Assembly: GCA_002345925.1 (NCBI GenBank) | Contig: DDWM01000006.1 | Span: forward strand, 1,343 to 16,292 | Origin: Actinobacteria bacterium UBA2286 | Lineage (GTDB): Bacteria; Actinomycetota; Coriobacteriia; Anaerosomatales; Anaerosomataceae | Length of the DNA: 14,950 bases | Direction of reading: 5' to 3' | In this document: positions 5,060 through 13,342 of the stretch, piece after piece | Position numbering within the stretch: position 1 is the first letter of the stretch | How the letters are laid out: each line of letters starts with the position of its first letter | Notes under the pieces: generated by a model | The model's database searches: none | What the model was told of the DNA's origin: nothing | What the model saw: only the letters and a program-made list of their open reading frames with translations | Translations under genes and position numbers: made by a program

Positions 5060-6253
5060 ATGACTGACGCGCGTGCAAGAGAAGATAGCTGGCGTCGCGT
5101 GCTAATCACCGCGTGGGCCCTTATCGGTGTGCTGATTCTCGTCTCAGCAGCGTTCGTGGCACTGCTCAAGGTCGCGCCGGCTCTCGTCCCGTTTGCCATG
5201 GCTATCGTGATCGTCTACCTGTTCCGCGGCCCGGTTGCAGCGCTTGAGCGCCGGGGGCTAAAGCGGGGACTTGCAGTTGGCTTGTGTTATCTGGTCGCAA
5301 TCGGTGGACTCGTTATCGCCGGCCTGTTCATTGTCCCGCCGCTGGCCGAGCAGGTTCGTCAGTTCCTGATGGCCTTCCCTGGCTACTACGATAAGGCGTA
5401 TGCGCTGTGGCAGCAGCTGCAGGCGCAGTACAACGCGGTGACGATGCCCGCCTGGGTCAATGAAGCACTGCTGGGTCTCAGTGACAGCATTTCGAATCAG
5501 GTCATGGAGTGGTCAAGCGCGCTCGCCAGTACCGTCTTCTCTGTCGGGAGCGGCGCGGTCTCTTTCCTCTTCAACTCGTTCCTGGCGCTCGTTGCAGGCT
5601 TCTGGATTCTGAAGGATCTCGATGGCATCAAGCATGAAGTCGTCCTTCTTGCTGGCCCAAGGCGCAGGGACGAGGCGGGTGTTCTCTCGGCAAAGGTCTC
5701 GAAGGTGCTGGGCGGATACCTGCGCGGACAGCTTGTGGTCTCCGCGTCCACCGCGGTGTTGGTAGCTATCGGTCTGAGCATCATGGGCGTCCCGTATGCA
5801 CTTGTTCTTGGATTGCTGGCCGGTGTGCTGAATGTCATCCCGTGGTTCGGTCCGATCGTGACTGAGATCGTCGTGGGCATCGCGGCTGTGTTTGTGAGCC
5901 CGACTCTTGCGCTGTTCGCGGTGCTTTGGATCCTCGCCACGCAGCAGATCACCGATATTTTCATCACGCCGCGGGTCATGTCCGAGCAAGTCGACCTGCA
6001 TCCTCTGCTCGTGATATTCTCGCTGCTCGTTGGCAGCACGCTTGCGGGGTTCATGGGCCTCTTGCTCGCCATTCCGGTGGCCGCCATCGGCAAGGGCATC
6101 TTCGTCCACTATTTCGAGAAGTGGACAGACTCCAAGCTCACCACAGAAAGAGGCGCGTTCTTCAAGGAGAAGAAGCCTGAGTGCGAGCCGGGCGAGGACC
6201 CGACGACATCTGATTGTGTGACCGAACCCAAAGACGCCGAGGAGAACGAGTGA
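5060..6253 (+). CDS. AI-2E (PerM/YtvI) family membrane transporter
   Basis: This 397-residue inner-membrane protein has the AI-2E family layout. An N-terminal pair of helices (ALIGVLILVSAAFVALL and the LVPFAMAIVIVYLF segment) is followed by the sequence FRGPVAALERRGLKRGLAV. A periplasmic or loop stretch of about 100 residues comes next (EQVRQFLMAFPGYYDKAYALW and onward). After it come VLGGYLRGQLVVSA and closely packed helices with GVLNVIPWFGPIV and ITDIFITPRVMSEQVDLHPL, both characteristic family motifs. The C-terminal tail is charged and contains two cysteines (PECEPGEDPTTSDC). Members export varied small molecules or act as Na+/H+ antiporters, so the substrate cannot be named. ATG 5060 is used because GGAGGT at 5049-5054 lies just upstream and inside the end of the sigma gene, whose stop is 1 base away. 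Translation of the two genes is probably coupled. Confidence 0.9.
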   Translation: MTDARAREDSWRRVLITAWALIGVLILVSAAFVALLKVAPALVPFAMAIVIVYLFRGPVAALERRGLKRGLAVGLCYLVAIGGLVIAGLFIVPPLAEQVRQFLMAFPGYYDKAYALWQQLQAQYNAVTMPAWVNEALLGLSDSISNQVMEWSSALASTVFSVGSGAVSFLFNSFLALVAGFWILKDLDGIKHEVVLLAGPRRRDEAGVLSAKVSKVLGGYLRGQLVVSASTAVLVAIGLSIMGVPYALVLGLLAGVLNVIPWFGPIVTEIVVGIAAVFVSPTLALFAVLWILATQQITDIFITPRVMSEQVDLHPLLVIFSLLVGSTLAGFMGLLLAIPVAAIGKGIFVHYFEKWTDSKLTTERGAFFKEKKPECEPGEDPTTSDCVTEPKDAEENE

Positions 6254-8874
6254 AGGCCGCCGAAATCCGCGAGAGTTATCTGTCCTTCTTCGAAAGCAAG
6301 GGCTGTCATCGTCTGCCGTCCTCGTCTCTCATTCCAGACGACCCATCGCTGCTGCTTACCTCAGCCGGCATGGTGCAGTTCAAGCCGGTCTTTCTCGGCT
6401 TGCGCGACCTTGGGTTCACGCGTGCTACCACTTGCCAGAAATGCGCCCGGACGACCGATATCGACATCATCGGCACCACCGGACGCCACCATAGCTTCTT
6501 CGAAATGCTCGGCAACTTCAGCTTCGGCGACTACTTCAAGAGCGAGGCGTGCGCCTGGGCGTTCGAGTATTCAACACAGATACTGAAGCTCGACGTCGAC
6601 CGGCTGTGGTTCTCGATCTACGAGGACGACGATGAAGCCGAGGCGATCTGGCGTGACGAGGTCGGCGTTCCTGCTGACCGCATCGTGCGCATGGGCGCCA
6701 AAGACAACTTCTGGTCAGCCGGACCGACCGGGCCGTGCGGACCGTGCTCGGAGCTCTACTACGACCAGGGTCCGGAAGTAGGGTGTGGCTCCGCTGACTG
6801 CGCTCCGGGCTGCGATTGCGACAGGTTCCTCGAGTACTGGAACCTAGTGTTCATGCAGTACGACCGTGCCGAGGATGGCACGCTCACCCCGCTGCCGAAG
6901 CAGAACATCGACACAGGTATGGGCCTGGAGCGGGTTGCCGCCATCATGCAGGGCGTGCACTCCAATTTTGAGACCGATATCGTACGCGGCATCATGGAAG
7001 TGGCCGAGGATATCACCGGTGCGAAGTATGGCGACTCCGAGAAGACCGATACGTCGCTGCGGATCATCGCAGACCACGCTCGAGCAGTGACATTCCTCAT
7101 CTCCGATGGCGTGCTGCCGTCCAACGAGGGTCGCGGCTATGTGCTGCGTCGCATCCTCCGTCGTGCAGTGCGTCACGGGCGCTTGCTCGGCGTCGAGAAG
7201 CCGTTCCTCGGCAGGCTCGTTGATGAAGTCGTCACACGTATGGGCGATGCGTATCCCGAGATTCACGAGCACCATGACCTTGTGAGTCGCATCGTCGTGA
7301 GCGAAGAAGAGCGCTTTGGTGCGACTCTTCGCCAGGGGCTGATCTTCCTTGCCGAGGCAATCGAGCGCGCGCAGGCTGAGGGTTCCGCCGTTCTCGACGG
7401 CAAGCTCGCCTTCGCGCTTCATGACACCTACGGCTTTCCGTATGAACTCACCGCCGAGATTGCCGCCGAGGCTGGCCTCGAGGCTGATCAGGCCGTGTTC
7501 GATACCGAAATGACCGCCCAGCGTGACCGCGCCCGCGCGGCTGTGAAGGACGACTCCTGGAGCGCATTCGGCAATGCGTTTGCAGTGGTAAGCAAGCAGC
7601 TTCAGGGTGGCGTCGAGTTCGTGGGGTACAGCAAGAACGAGATCGACTCAACCGTCGTTGGCATAATTGCAAACGGCGAGGCCGTGAGTCAGATTGACGC
7701 CGGTGTGCAGGCCGATATCGTGCTGGCAGTGACGCCGTTCTATGGCGAGCAGGGCGGGCAGGTCGGCGACGCAGGGACCATCTCGGCAGATGGCATGCTT
7801 TTCGAGGTGAGTGCCACGCGCATTCCGATGTCCGGCCTTGTTTCACATGTGGGTACACTGCAGACAGGCACGTTGTCTGTTGGTGATTCCGTGCACGCGG
7901 CCATCGATATTCCCCGCCGCGAGCGCATCAGGCGCAATCACACGGCTACGCACATCCTGCACTGGGCGCTTCGCAAGGTGCTCGGTGAACATGTGCATCA
8001 GTCCGGCTCGCTCGTGACGCCGGATCGTCTGCGCTTCGACTTCACGCACTTCGAGGCGCCTGGCGCCGAGCAGCTTGAACGAGTCGAGCGGCTCGTGAAT
8101 GCGAAGATCATGGAGAACCATCCGGTTCGCAATTACGAGACTTCGCTCGCCAGCGCGCGCGAGATGGGCGTGACCGCGCTCTTCGGCGAGAAGTATGGCG
8201 ACATCGTGCGCGTGCTCGAGGTAGGCAACTTCAGCAAGGAGCTGTGTGGTGGCACCCATGTTGGCCGCTCGAGCGAGATCGGTTTCGTCAAGATCAACTC
8301 TGAAGGCAGTGTTGGCGCAAACCTCCGTCGCATCGAGGCCGTCACGTCCTTTGGCGCCCTCGATCACATCTATGCCGAGGAGGCCATGCTCTCTGGCCTC
8401 GCCGACATGCTCAGGTGCCGCCCCGCCGAGGTTCTGGTCAAGGTCGATGCGCTTCAGCGACGTCTGAAGGAGACCGAGGCCGTGCTGGCAGAGGCGAAAC
8501 GCCGAGGCGGAAGCGGGGAGCTTGATGCCCTGGTCACGACTGCGGTCGATGTTGGCTATCCGCTTGTGGTAGCTCGCGTTGAGATCTCTGATGGTGCAGC
8601 TATTCGTGAGATTGCGGATACGGTTCGTGCCAAGCTGTCGGGTGGCGCGGTCGTGTTGGCGGCCGAAGTGTCTGGTACGGCCCTCTTGCTCGCTGCGGGG
8701 TCTGCGGCGGCTGTTGCTGCAGGCTTCGATGCTGGAGCGGTGATTCGCGAAATCGCCCCACGTGTGGGGGGCGGGGGAGGCGGAAAGCCGACAATGGCCC
8801 AGGCTGGCGGCAAGGACGCGTCAGGTATTGACGCGGCTCTCGACGCTGCGCGCGGGCTTCTCGGCGTACGGTAG
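6250..8874 (+). CDS. alaS: Alanyl-tRNA synthetase
   Basis: This enzyme charges tRNA-Ala and hydrolyses Ser- and Gly-tRNA-Ala. It has 874 residues, full length for bacteria. The N-terminus IRESYLSFFESKGC and the catalytic core segments RHHSFFEMLGNFSFGDYFKS, GPTGPCGPCSE and NIDTGMGLERV are intact. The editing domain has HTATHILH (around residue 564) and the CGGTHV motif (around 665), which together supply the zinc-binding histidines and cysteine. The C-Ala domain ends with a glycine-rich stretch and KPTMAQAGGKDASG. The start is GTG 6250, overlapping the transporter stop as GTGA, with GAGGAG 6-11 bases upstream. A start at 6214 would add 12 residues not seen in the family. Bases 8766-8783, encoding the glycine run, are very G-rich. 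ruvX begins 4 bases after the stop, the usual actinobacterial order. Confidence 0.98.
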   Translation: MKAAEIRESYLSFFESKGCHRLPSSSLIPDDPSLLLTSAGMVQFKPVFLGLRDLGFTRATTCQKCARTTDIDIIGTTGRHHSFFEMLGNFSFGDYFKSEACAWAFEYSTQILKLDVDRLWFSIYEDDDEAEAIWRDEVGVPADRIVRMGAKDNFWSAGPTGPCGPCSELYYDQGPEVGCGSADCAPGCDCDRFLEYWNLVFMQYDRAEDGTLTPLPKQNIDTGMGLERVAAIMQGVHSNFETDIVRGIMEVAEDITGAKYGDSEKTDTSLRIIADHARAVTFLISDGVLPSNEGRGYVLRRILRRAVRHGRLLGVEKPFLGRLVDEVVTRMGDAYPEIHEHHDLVSRIVVSEEERFGATLRQGLIFLAEAIERAQAEGSAVLDGKLAFALHDTYGFPYELTAEIAAEAGLEADQAVFDTEMTAQRDRARAAVKDDSWSAFGNAFAVVSKQLQGGVEFVGYSKNEIDSTVVGIIANGEAVSQIDAGVQADIVLAVTPFYGEQGGQVGDAGTISADGMLFEVSATRIPMSGLVSHVGTLQTGTLSVGDSVHAAIDIPRRERIRRNHTATHILHWALRKVLGEHVHQSGSLVTPDRLRFDFTHFEAPGAEQLERVERLVNAKIMENHPVRNYETSLASAREMGVTALFGEKYGDIVRVLEVGNFSKELCGGTHVGRSSEIGFVKINSEGSVGANLRRIEAVTSFGALDHIYAEEAMLSGLADMLRCRPAEVLVKVDALQRRLKETEAVLAEAKRRGGSGELDALVTTAVDVGYPLVVARVEISDGAAIREIADTVRAKLSGGAVVLAAEVSGTALLLAAGSAAAVAAGFDAGAVIREIAPRVGGGGGGKPTMAQAGGKDASGIDAALDAARGLLGVR

Positions 8875-8878
8875 CGTC

Positions 8879-9304
8879 ATGAGGCTCCTTGGCCTCGATA
8901 TAGGCAAAGCAAGGGTGGGAGTCGCGGTTTCCGATCCCGCGCAGACTATCGCTTCTCCGTTGGCCGTGCTCGATGCGCGCGCGCTCAACCGCGATGTGCG
9001 CCCCCTGAAGATGATTGCCGAGGACTATGAAGTCGGTGGACTCGTCGTTGGTTTGCCACTCAGCATGAATGGGACAGAGGGTCCGCAGGCGGCTTCAGTG
9101 CGTGCGGTGGGAGACCGGCTTGGCAAGGCGCTCGCTCTTAGCGTGACGTACGTCGATGAGCGTCTTTCCTCGGCAACCGCTTCTCGGGCTATGGGTGACG
9201 CCGGAGTGAACACGAAGCGGCAACGGGGAAAGCTTGATATGGTCGCGGCATCTATCATCTTGCAGTCCTATATTGACGGCCTGCGGAGGTCTGACGATCA
9301 ATGA
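8879..9304 (+). CDS. ruvX: YqgF/RuvX: putative pre-16S rRNA nuclease / Holliday-junction resolvase-like protein
   Basis: This 141-residue RNase H-fold protein acts in the cytoplasm in 16S rRNA 5'-end maturation and has been proposed as a Holliday-junction resolvase. The family motifs are visible in order: LLGLDIGKARVGVAVSDP at the N-terminus (with the catalytic Asp), GLVVGLPLSMNGTEGPQA in the middle, and YVDERLSSATASRAM near residue 95. The end IILQSYIDGLR is also typical. The start at ATG 8879 matches the family; an in-frame ATG at 8762 would add 39 residues lying over the end of alaS. The ribosome binding site is weak, so translation is probably coupled to alaS, 4 bases upstream. Its own end overlaps mltG by 4 bases (ATGA). 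Confidence 0.95.
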   Translation: MRLLGLDIGKARVGVAVSDPAQTIASPLAVLDARALNRDVRPLKMIAEDYEVGGLVVGLPLSMNGTEGPQAASVRAVGDRLGKALALSVTYVDERLSSATASRAMGDAGVNTKRQRGKLDMVAASIILQSYIDGLRRSDDQ

Positions 9305-10473
9305 GCACACGTGATGACAAAGGCGCAGACCGGGGCAACCCATCGCCGTCTCAGCGTAAGCGTGATATCCCAGTCGAGGTGCCGGCGGTTTCCGAGGCAG
9401 CATCCTCGGCCGCTGCGACGCCGCAAGACGCCCGCGATCGGAAACGGACGCTTCGTTTGGTGTCAATCGCTGTCGGCGTTCTCATCGCGATTGGCATTCC
9501 TGCATACGGTGCATGGAGTCTGCTCGTCAGGCCACAGACATCAGTTAGGGCGGGCTTGCCCGTTCAGGTTGAGATCTCCCAAGGGTCTGACACCAAGACC
9601 ATCGCGGGAATCCTTGCCGATGCCGGGGTTATAGACAACTCCTCGATGTTCAGGCTGCGCGCTCGCATCGACGGCGTGGATGGCAAACTCCGACCAGGCA
9701 TCTACGATTTCGAGACTGGCATGACGATCAACTCGGTAACGGCACTGCTGCTCGCCGGTCCTGGCGTCGAGTACACCAAAGTCACCATTCCCGAGGGATT
9801 CACGGTCGAGCAGATTGCCGAGCGCCTTGAGACCGAGGCGGGAATCCCCGCAGCGGAGTTTGCTGAATTGGCGCTCAAGAATGCACCTGAGTTCACAGCG
9901 GATTATCCTTTTGTGGGGGACTCGACAACGGGATCGCTCGAGGGCTATCTGTTCCCCAAGACATATCAGATTCCTGAGGGATCCACCCCTCGCGATGTCA
10001 TAGAGATGATGCTCTCTCAGTTTGAGCGGGAGTTCTCATCAGTTGATCTTACCTTCGCCGAGAGCAAGAACCTGAGCGCTCACGACGTCGTGATCTTGGC
10101 GTCTATGATCGAGAGAGAAGCTCGTGTCGCCGATGAGAGGGTGCTTGTCTCCTCGGTTATCTACAACAGGCTTGCGAAGGGCATGCGCCTGGAAATCGAC
10201 GCAACGATCGAGTACATCCTTCCTGGCACGCGGCCTCGTCTGCTCAATCGGCACCTTCTTATCGACAGCCCGTACAATACGTACATGTACGATGGTCTTC
10301 CTGTTGGCCCGATCTCAAATCCTGGACTGGCTTCGCTTGAGGCAGCCGTGCAGCCTGCCGATACCAAGTATCTGTACTACGTGCTCACGGATACGGATGG
10401 CTCGCACACATTCACAACCAACCTGAAAGATTTTCTGGAAGCTAAAGAGAAGTCACGAGAGGTGGTGCCGTAA
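9301..10473 (+). CDS. mltG: Endolytic murein transglycosylase MltG (YceG family)
   Basis: This enzyme cleaves nascent glycan strands and acts as a terminator of peptidoglycan polymerisation, anchored in the cytoplasmic membrane. The 390-residue protein has a polar, Ala/Pro-rich cytoplasmic N-terminus of about 50 residues, one membrane helix (51-76, LRLVSIAVGVLIAIGIPAYG) and an extracellular domain. A LysM-like part (VQVEISQGSDTKTIAGILADAGVI) precedes the catalytic part. The catalytic glutamate is Glu271 in ASMIEREAR, corresponding to the ASIVEKET segment of E. coli. SLEGYLFPKTYQIPEG and SPYNTYMYDGLPVGPISNPG are strong family signatures. The C-terminus LYYVLTDTDGSHTFTTNLKDF is complete. GGAGG at 9286-9290 precedes the ATG, which overlaps the ruvX stop. 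In other actinobacteria aroE often follows directly; here four genes intervene. Confidence 0.96.
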   Translation: MSTRDDKGADRGNPSPSQRKRDIPVEVPAVSEAASSAAATPQDARDRKRTLRLVSIAVGVLIAIGIPAYGAWSLLVRPQTSVRAGLPVQVEISQGSDTKTIAGILADAGVIDNSSMFRLRARIDGVDGKLRPGIYDFETGMTINSVTALLLAGPGVEYTKVTIPEGFTVEQIAERLETEAGIPAAEFAELALKNAPEFTADYPFVGDSTTGSLEGYLFPKTYQIPEGSTPRDVIEMMLSQFEREFSSVDLTFAESKNLSAHDVVILASMIEREARVADERVLVSSVIYNRLAKGMRLEIDATIEYILPGTRPRLLNRHLLIDSPYNTYMYDGLPVGPISNPGLASLEAAVQPADTKYLYYVLTDTDGSHTFTTNLKDFLEAKEKSREVVP

Positions 10474-10477
10474 GTCC

Positions 10478-11413
10478 ATGGCGGATGCCGCGATCAGCGT
10501 GCAGGGCGCTCGTAAGGTTTACTCGACTCCCGGGAAACCTAAGAGCACTGCCGTGTCGAATGTCTCCATACAAGTTGAGCCTGGGACGATTCACGGGCTA
10601 CTTGGCCCGAACGGAGCAGGGAAGACCACGACGCTGAAGATGCTCTTGGGTCTCGTAAGGCCAACGGGTGGAACGTTCGAGGTCCTCGACATGGACTCGA
10701 CTCGTCCATCCGGCAGGCGCCGTCTGGGTTTCTTGCCCGAGCAGCCATACTTCCCGGTCAATCTCACTGCCCGCCAGGCGATGCGTTTCTATGGATCGCT
10801 TGGCGGCGTTGACGCTGCACAGATACCTGAGCGCACTGCTGCGCTGCTCGCACGCGTCGGTTTGGCCGATGCAGAGCGCACGGAGCTCTCAAAGTTCTCG
10901 CGCGGCATGCTCCAGCGCCTAGGAATCGCGCAGGCGCTTCTCGGCAATCCAGATGTGGTCATTCTCGACGAGCCGGCATCTGGACTCGACCCGGTCGGGC
11001 AGCGAGACGTTCGTAATCTGATGCTAGAGCTTCGCGACAAAGGTGTGACAGTACTGCTATCGTCGCACCAGCTTTCCGAGGTTGAGGCCGTGTGTGATCA
11101 AGTGACGATTCTCAACCGCGGCACCGTTGCCGCCGAGGGCGATATCAACTCGCTGCTCAATATCGACGGGCGTAGCTCGGTTCGCGCGTTGAACATGACG
11201 GACCTCCCTCTCAAGGTCGCTTCAATTGCCGAGGAGGTCGCTGTCTCCAGTGGCATGTGGGTCTTCTCAATACCTACCGAACAGACGCGCGCCGTCGTTG
11301 ACGCCATCGATGAAGCTGGCGGAACGATTGCCGCGATTACGCCTAAGCGTGAGTCGCTCGAGGATTACTTCGCCGCCCTTCTGGCAGCGCACACAGAGGA
11401 GGTGGCGTCATGA
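10478..11413 (+). CDS. ABC transporter ATP-binding protein (ABC-2 exporter type)
   Basis: This 311-residue ATPase powers a membrane exporter. Walker A is GPNGAGKTT (43-51), the Q-loop glutamine is in FLPEQPYF (Gln89), Walker B is VVILDEP (160-166), the D-loop is SGLDP, and the H-loop is SSH (195-197). The signature is LSKFSRGMLQR (137-147), not LSGGQ; this form is common in the ABC-2 subgroup linked to gliding or NatA-like exporters. After the ATPase core, about 90 residues form a regulatory C-terminal domain ending SLEDYFAALL. The gene begins 4 bases after mltG and its stop overlaps the permease start (ATGATG), so the two subunits are made together. Substrate unknown. Confidence 0.92.
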   Translation: MADAAISVQGARKVYSTPGKPKSTAVSNVSIQVEPGTIHGLLGPNGAGKTTTLKMLLGLVRPTGGTFEVLDMDSTRPSGRRRLGFLPEQPYFPVNLTARQAMRFYGSLGGVDAAQIPERTAALLARVGLADAERTELSKFSRGMLQRLGIAQALLGNPDVVILDEPASGLDPVGQRDVRNLMLELRDKGVTVLLSSHQLSEVEAVCDQVTILNRGTVAAEGDINSLLNIDGRSSVRALNMTDLPLKVASIAEEVAVSSGMWVFSIPTEQTRAVVDAIDEAGGTIAAITPKRESLEDYFAALLAAHTEEVAS

Positions 11414-12147
11414 TGAAGCGTATCTGGCCTATCGCAACAGCCGTCATGATGGACAGCCTCCGCCGCAAGGTCGTATACGTCGTGCTCGCGTTCGCGGCGC
11501 TGCTGGTGCTCGCGATTCCTTCGTTGCCGGACTATGGTCTGGGCGTTGAGAGCGCCGTCTTCCGTGAGGTTGCGCTCGCACTGTCGTACGTCACAGGCCT
11601 GGTCGTGGTCCTATCTCTTGCCGCTAACAGGGTGCCTGCCGAGCTAGAGAAGCGCACCGTGTACAACGTCCTCGCAAAGGGCGTGAGTCGGTGGGAGTAT
11701 CTCGTTGGCACCTGGCTTGGAATTCTCGGTGTCATGGCTGGCGCTATTGTCGCGTTCACTGCCATCGAGATGCTGATCGGATACTTCACCTACGGCGAGG
11801 TCATGTGGCGACTGTGGCAGGGGGCGCTCGCGACGTGGTTTGAGATGGGGGTTGTCTCTGCGTTCGCGGTCGCAGCATCGTCGGTGACCGGTCCCGTTGT
11901 TGTCGTCACCGCGACCCTTGCCGGGCTCTTCATAGGGCATTCAAGGAGCACGCTGCTTGGCGGCGAGGGGGCGCTGGCACTTAGACCCTTCTATCCGTCG
12001 CTTGACGCGTTCAATGTGGTCAATCCGGTCGCGCATGGCAGCGGAGTCCCGCTAATCTACATGCTGAGCATGGCAGTCGTGTTCATCGGGTTCGCCGGAG
12101 CATGCCTGAGCGTTGGCGTGCTTCTACTCTCCAGGCGGGATCTCTGA
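11410..12147 (+). CDS. ABC-2 type transporter permease
   Basis: This 245-residue membrane protein is the partner of the preceding ATPase. Helices are apparent at about residues 21-38, 48-70, 95-118, 136-156, 160-176 and 213-238, six in all, as expected for an ABC-2 permease. The cytoplasmic segment PAELEKRTVYNVLAKGVSRWEYLVGTWLG (77-105) is the coupling-helix region typical of this family. The last residues SRRDL also fit. Either ATG 11410 or ATG 11413 could start it; the first gives the usual 4-base overlap. The next gene starts 2 bases after the stop. The exporter may be specific for a lipid, peptide or antibiotic; nothing in the sequence decides. Confidence 0.88.
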   Translation: MMKRIWPIATAVMMDSLRRKVVYVVLAFAALLVLAIPSLPDYGLGVESAVFREVALALSYVTGLVVVLSLAANRVPAELEKRTVYNVLAKGVSRWEYLVGTWLGILGVMAGAIVAFTAIEMLIGYFTYGEVMWRLWQGALATWFEMGVVSAFAVAASSVTGPVVVVTATLAGLFIGHSRSTLLGGEGALALRPFYPSLDAFNVVNPVAHGSGVPLIYMLSMAVVFIGFAGACLSVGVLLLSRRDL

Positions 12148-12149
12148 CA

Positions 12150-12803
12150 ATGCGCATGCGACAAGACAAATGGGTTCCAATCGCCCTCGCAGCCGTGTTT
12201 CTGATGGTTGCGCTCGCTGGACAAGCGGTTGGCGACAAGGTCATCTCCACTCGTGTGGATGATCCTACTGCCGTTGTCGGCCGTGCGTCGCTGTCGTACC
12301 TGACCGGTATTCGACGCTACGCTGGCGCAATACTGTGGAACCGGATCGACCCGCTTCTACATGGCTACTATCACGACGTCCCACTAGACGATCAGCGCTA
12401 CATGTTGAGTTCGATTGCTGCGATCGAGTGGCTGGATCCTGCGTTTGACCAGCCGTACTATGTCGGCGCATGGATTCTTGCCCGCAACGACAAGGTTGAA
12501 GAGGGTCTCACGATGGCGCGCGCCGGAACAGAGAACGTCCCGGACTCAGGGACTCTCAACATGTCCTACGCGCAGATGTTGCTTGTCTTGAAGAAGGACA
12601 ACAAGGGTGCCGTCAAGTATGCGAAGCTTGCGATTCAACCCGAGATGCGCTGGACGGATGACCTTGAGAAGCTCAACGGTTACGCTGCCATCAACAACAT
12701 CTTCATCATTTCCGGAGAGACTGAACTCTCCAGGCAGTTGCAGCCCGAGATTGATCGCCTGGATGCACTTGTTGGAGACCAGCCCCTCGAACACGAGGAA
12801 TAG
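12150..12803 (+). CDS. Membrane-anchored, TPR-like helical repeat protein, function unknown
   Basis: This 217-residue protein starts with basic residues and one hydrophobic helix (about 9-28, VPIALAAVFLMVALAGQAVG), without a lipobox cysteine, so it is probably an anchored protein facing outward. Most of the rest is helical. Residues from about 95 on (DPAFDQPYYVGAWILARNDKVEEGLTMARAGTENVPDSGTLNMSYAQMLLVLKKDNKGAVKYAKLAI) have the spacing of about two to three tetratricopeptide-like repeats. The aromatic-rich stretch ILWNRIDPLLHGYYHDVPLDDQRYM is striking but I do not recognise it. ATG 12150 follows the permease stop by 2 bases; ATG 12156 is an alternative. The tight spacing suggests it works with the ABC-2 exporter, perhaps as an extracytoplasmic accessory subunit. 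Confidence 0.75.
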   Translation: MRMRQDKWVPIALAAVFLMVALAGQAVGDKVISTRVDDPTAVVGRASLSYLTGIRRYAGAILWNRIDPLLHGYYHDVPLDDQRYMLSSIAAIEWLDPAFDQPYYVGAWILARNDKVEEGLTMARAGTENVPDSGTLNMSYAQMLLVLKKDNKGAVKYAKLAIQPEMRWTDDLEKLNGYAAINNIFIISGETELSRQLQPEIDRLDALVGDQPLEHEE

Positions 12804-12814
12804 ACCGGAGTCAT

Positions 12815-13342
12815 ATGCCGCTACTTGCGCCCGATCGATACCTCACGGACGTGCACGCCATCGACCTGGACGCGCTCGCAGCGGATGGGATAGAAGCGCT
12901 CCTTGTGGACCTCGACAACACCATTCTGCCGAGAGACACCAACTCCGTTCCGCCGGAGCTTGCCGAGTGGGTCTTCGGCCTGTCGCAGCGCGGATTCAAG
13001 GTCTGTCTGGTGTCGAACAACTGGCATGAGCGGGCTCGAATAGTCGCTGCCGAGTTGGGTCTCGACCTGGTCGCCAAGGCGATCAAACCGCTGCCGTTCG
13101 CTTTCTGGCTAGCGACAAGCAAGCTCGGAGTCAGGGCGCAGCGGTGTGCTGTCATCGGCGACCAGTTGTTCACGGATGTGCTCGGTGGGAAGATCGTCGG
13201 CGCAATGACGATCATGGTGCTACCGTTATCTGAGACCGACCTTCCGCACACTCTTTTGCTGCGAAGGCTTGAGGCGAGGATAATGAAAGGCGCCCGCGCC
13301 GATGGACCGCAATGCACAGACAGAGGAGTTGACCCGACGTGA
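12815..13342 (+). CDS. YqeG-family HAD phosphatase (subfamily IIIA)
   Basis: This is a 175-residue cytoplasmic hydrolase of the haloacid dehalogenase superfamily, in the YqeG group. Motif I is LLVDLDNTILPRD with the nucleophile Asp32 and the acid/base Asp34. Motif II is LVSNN (Ser67). The motif III lysine is in AIKPLPFAF (Lys91). Motif IV is VIGDQLFTDVLGG (Asp116, Asp121). The N-terminus LLAPDRYLTDVHAIDLDAL matches the family start. No cap domain is inserted. The physiological substrate of YqeG is not established. CGGAG at 12806-12810 precedes the ATG. The stop overlaps the aroE start as GTGA. In B. subtilis yqeG is also near aroE, in the yqeG-yqeH-aroD(E) order, but here the GTPase gene yqeH is absent. 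Confidence 0.9.
   Translation: MPLLAPDRYLTDVHAIDLDALAADGIEALLVDLDNTILPRDTNSVPPELAEWVFGLSQRGFKVCLVSNNWHERARIVAAELGLDLVAKAIKPLPFAFWLATSKLGVRAQRCAVIGDQLFTDVLGGKIVGAMTIMVLPLSETDLPHTLLLRRLEARIMKGARADGPQCTDRGVDPT

Noticed and set aside
5497..6109. Two overlapping minus-strand open frames of about 200 codons inside the AI-2E transporter gene
   Set aside because: Both are shadows of the well-supported + strand gene; they overlap each other in different frames and show no recognisable motif.
8766..8783. G-rich run as a possible G-quadruplex or regulatory element
   Set aside because: It encodes the glycine-rich segment conserved near the C-terminus of alanyl-tRNA synthetases, so coding constraint explains it.
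8762..8878. Upstream ATG giving RuvX 39 extra residues
   Set aside because: The extra residues lie over the end of alaS and precede the conserved LLGLDIG start of the family.
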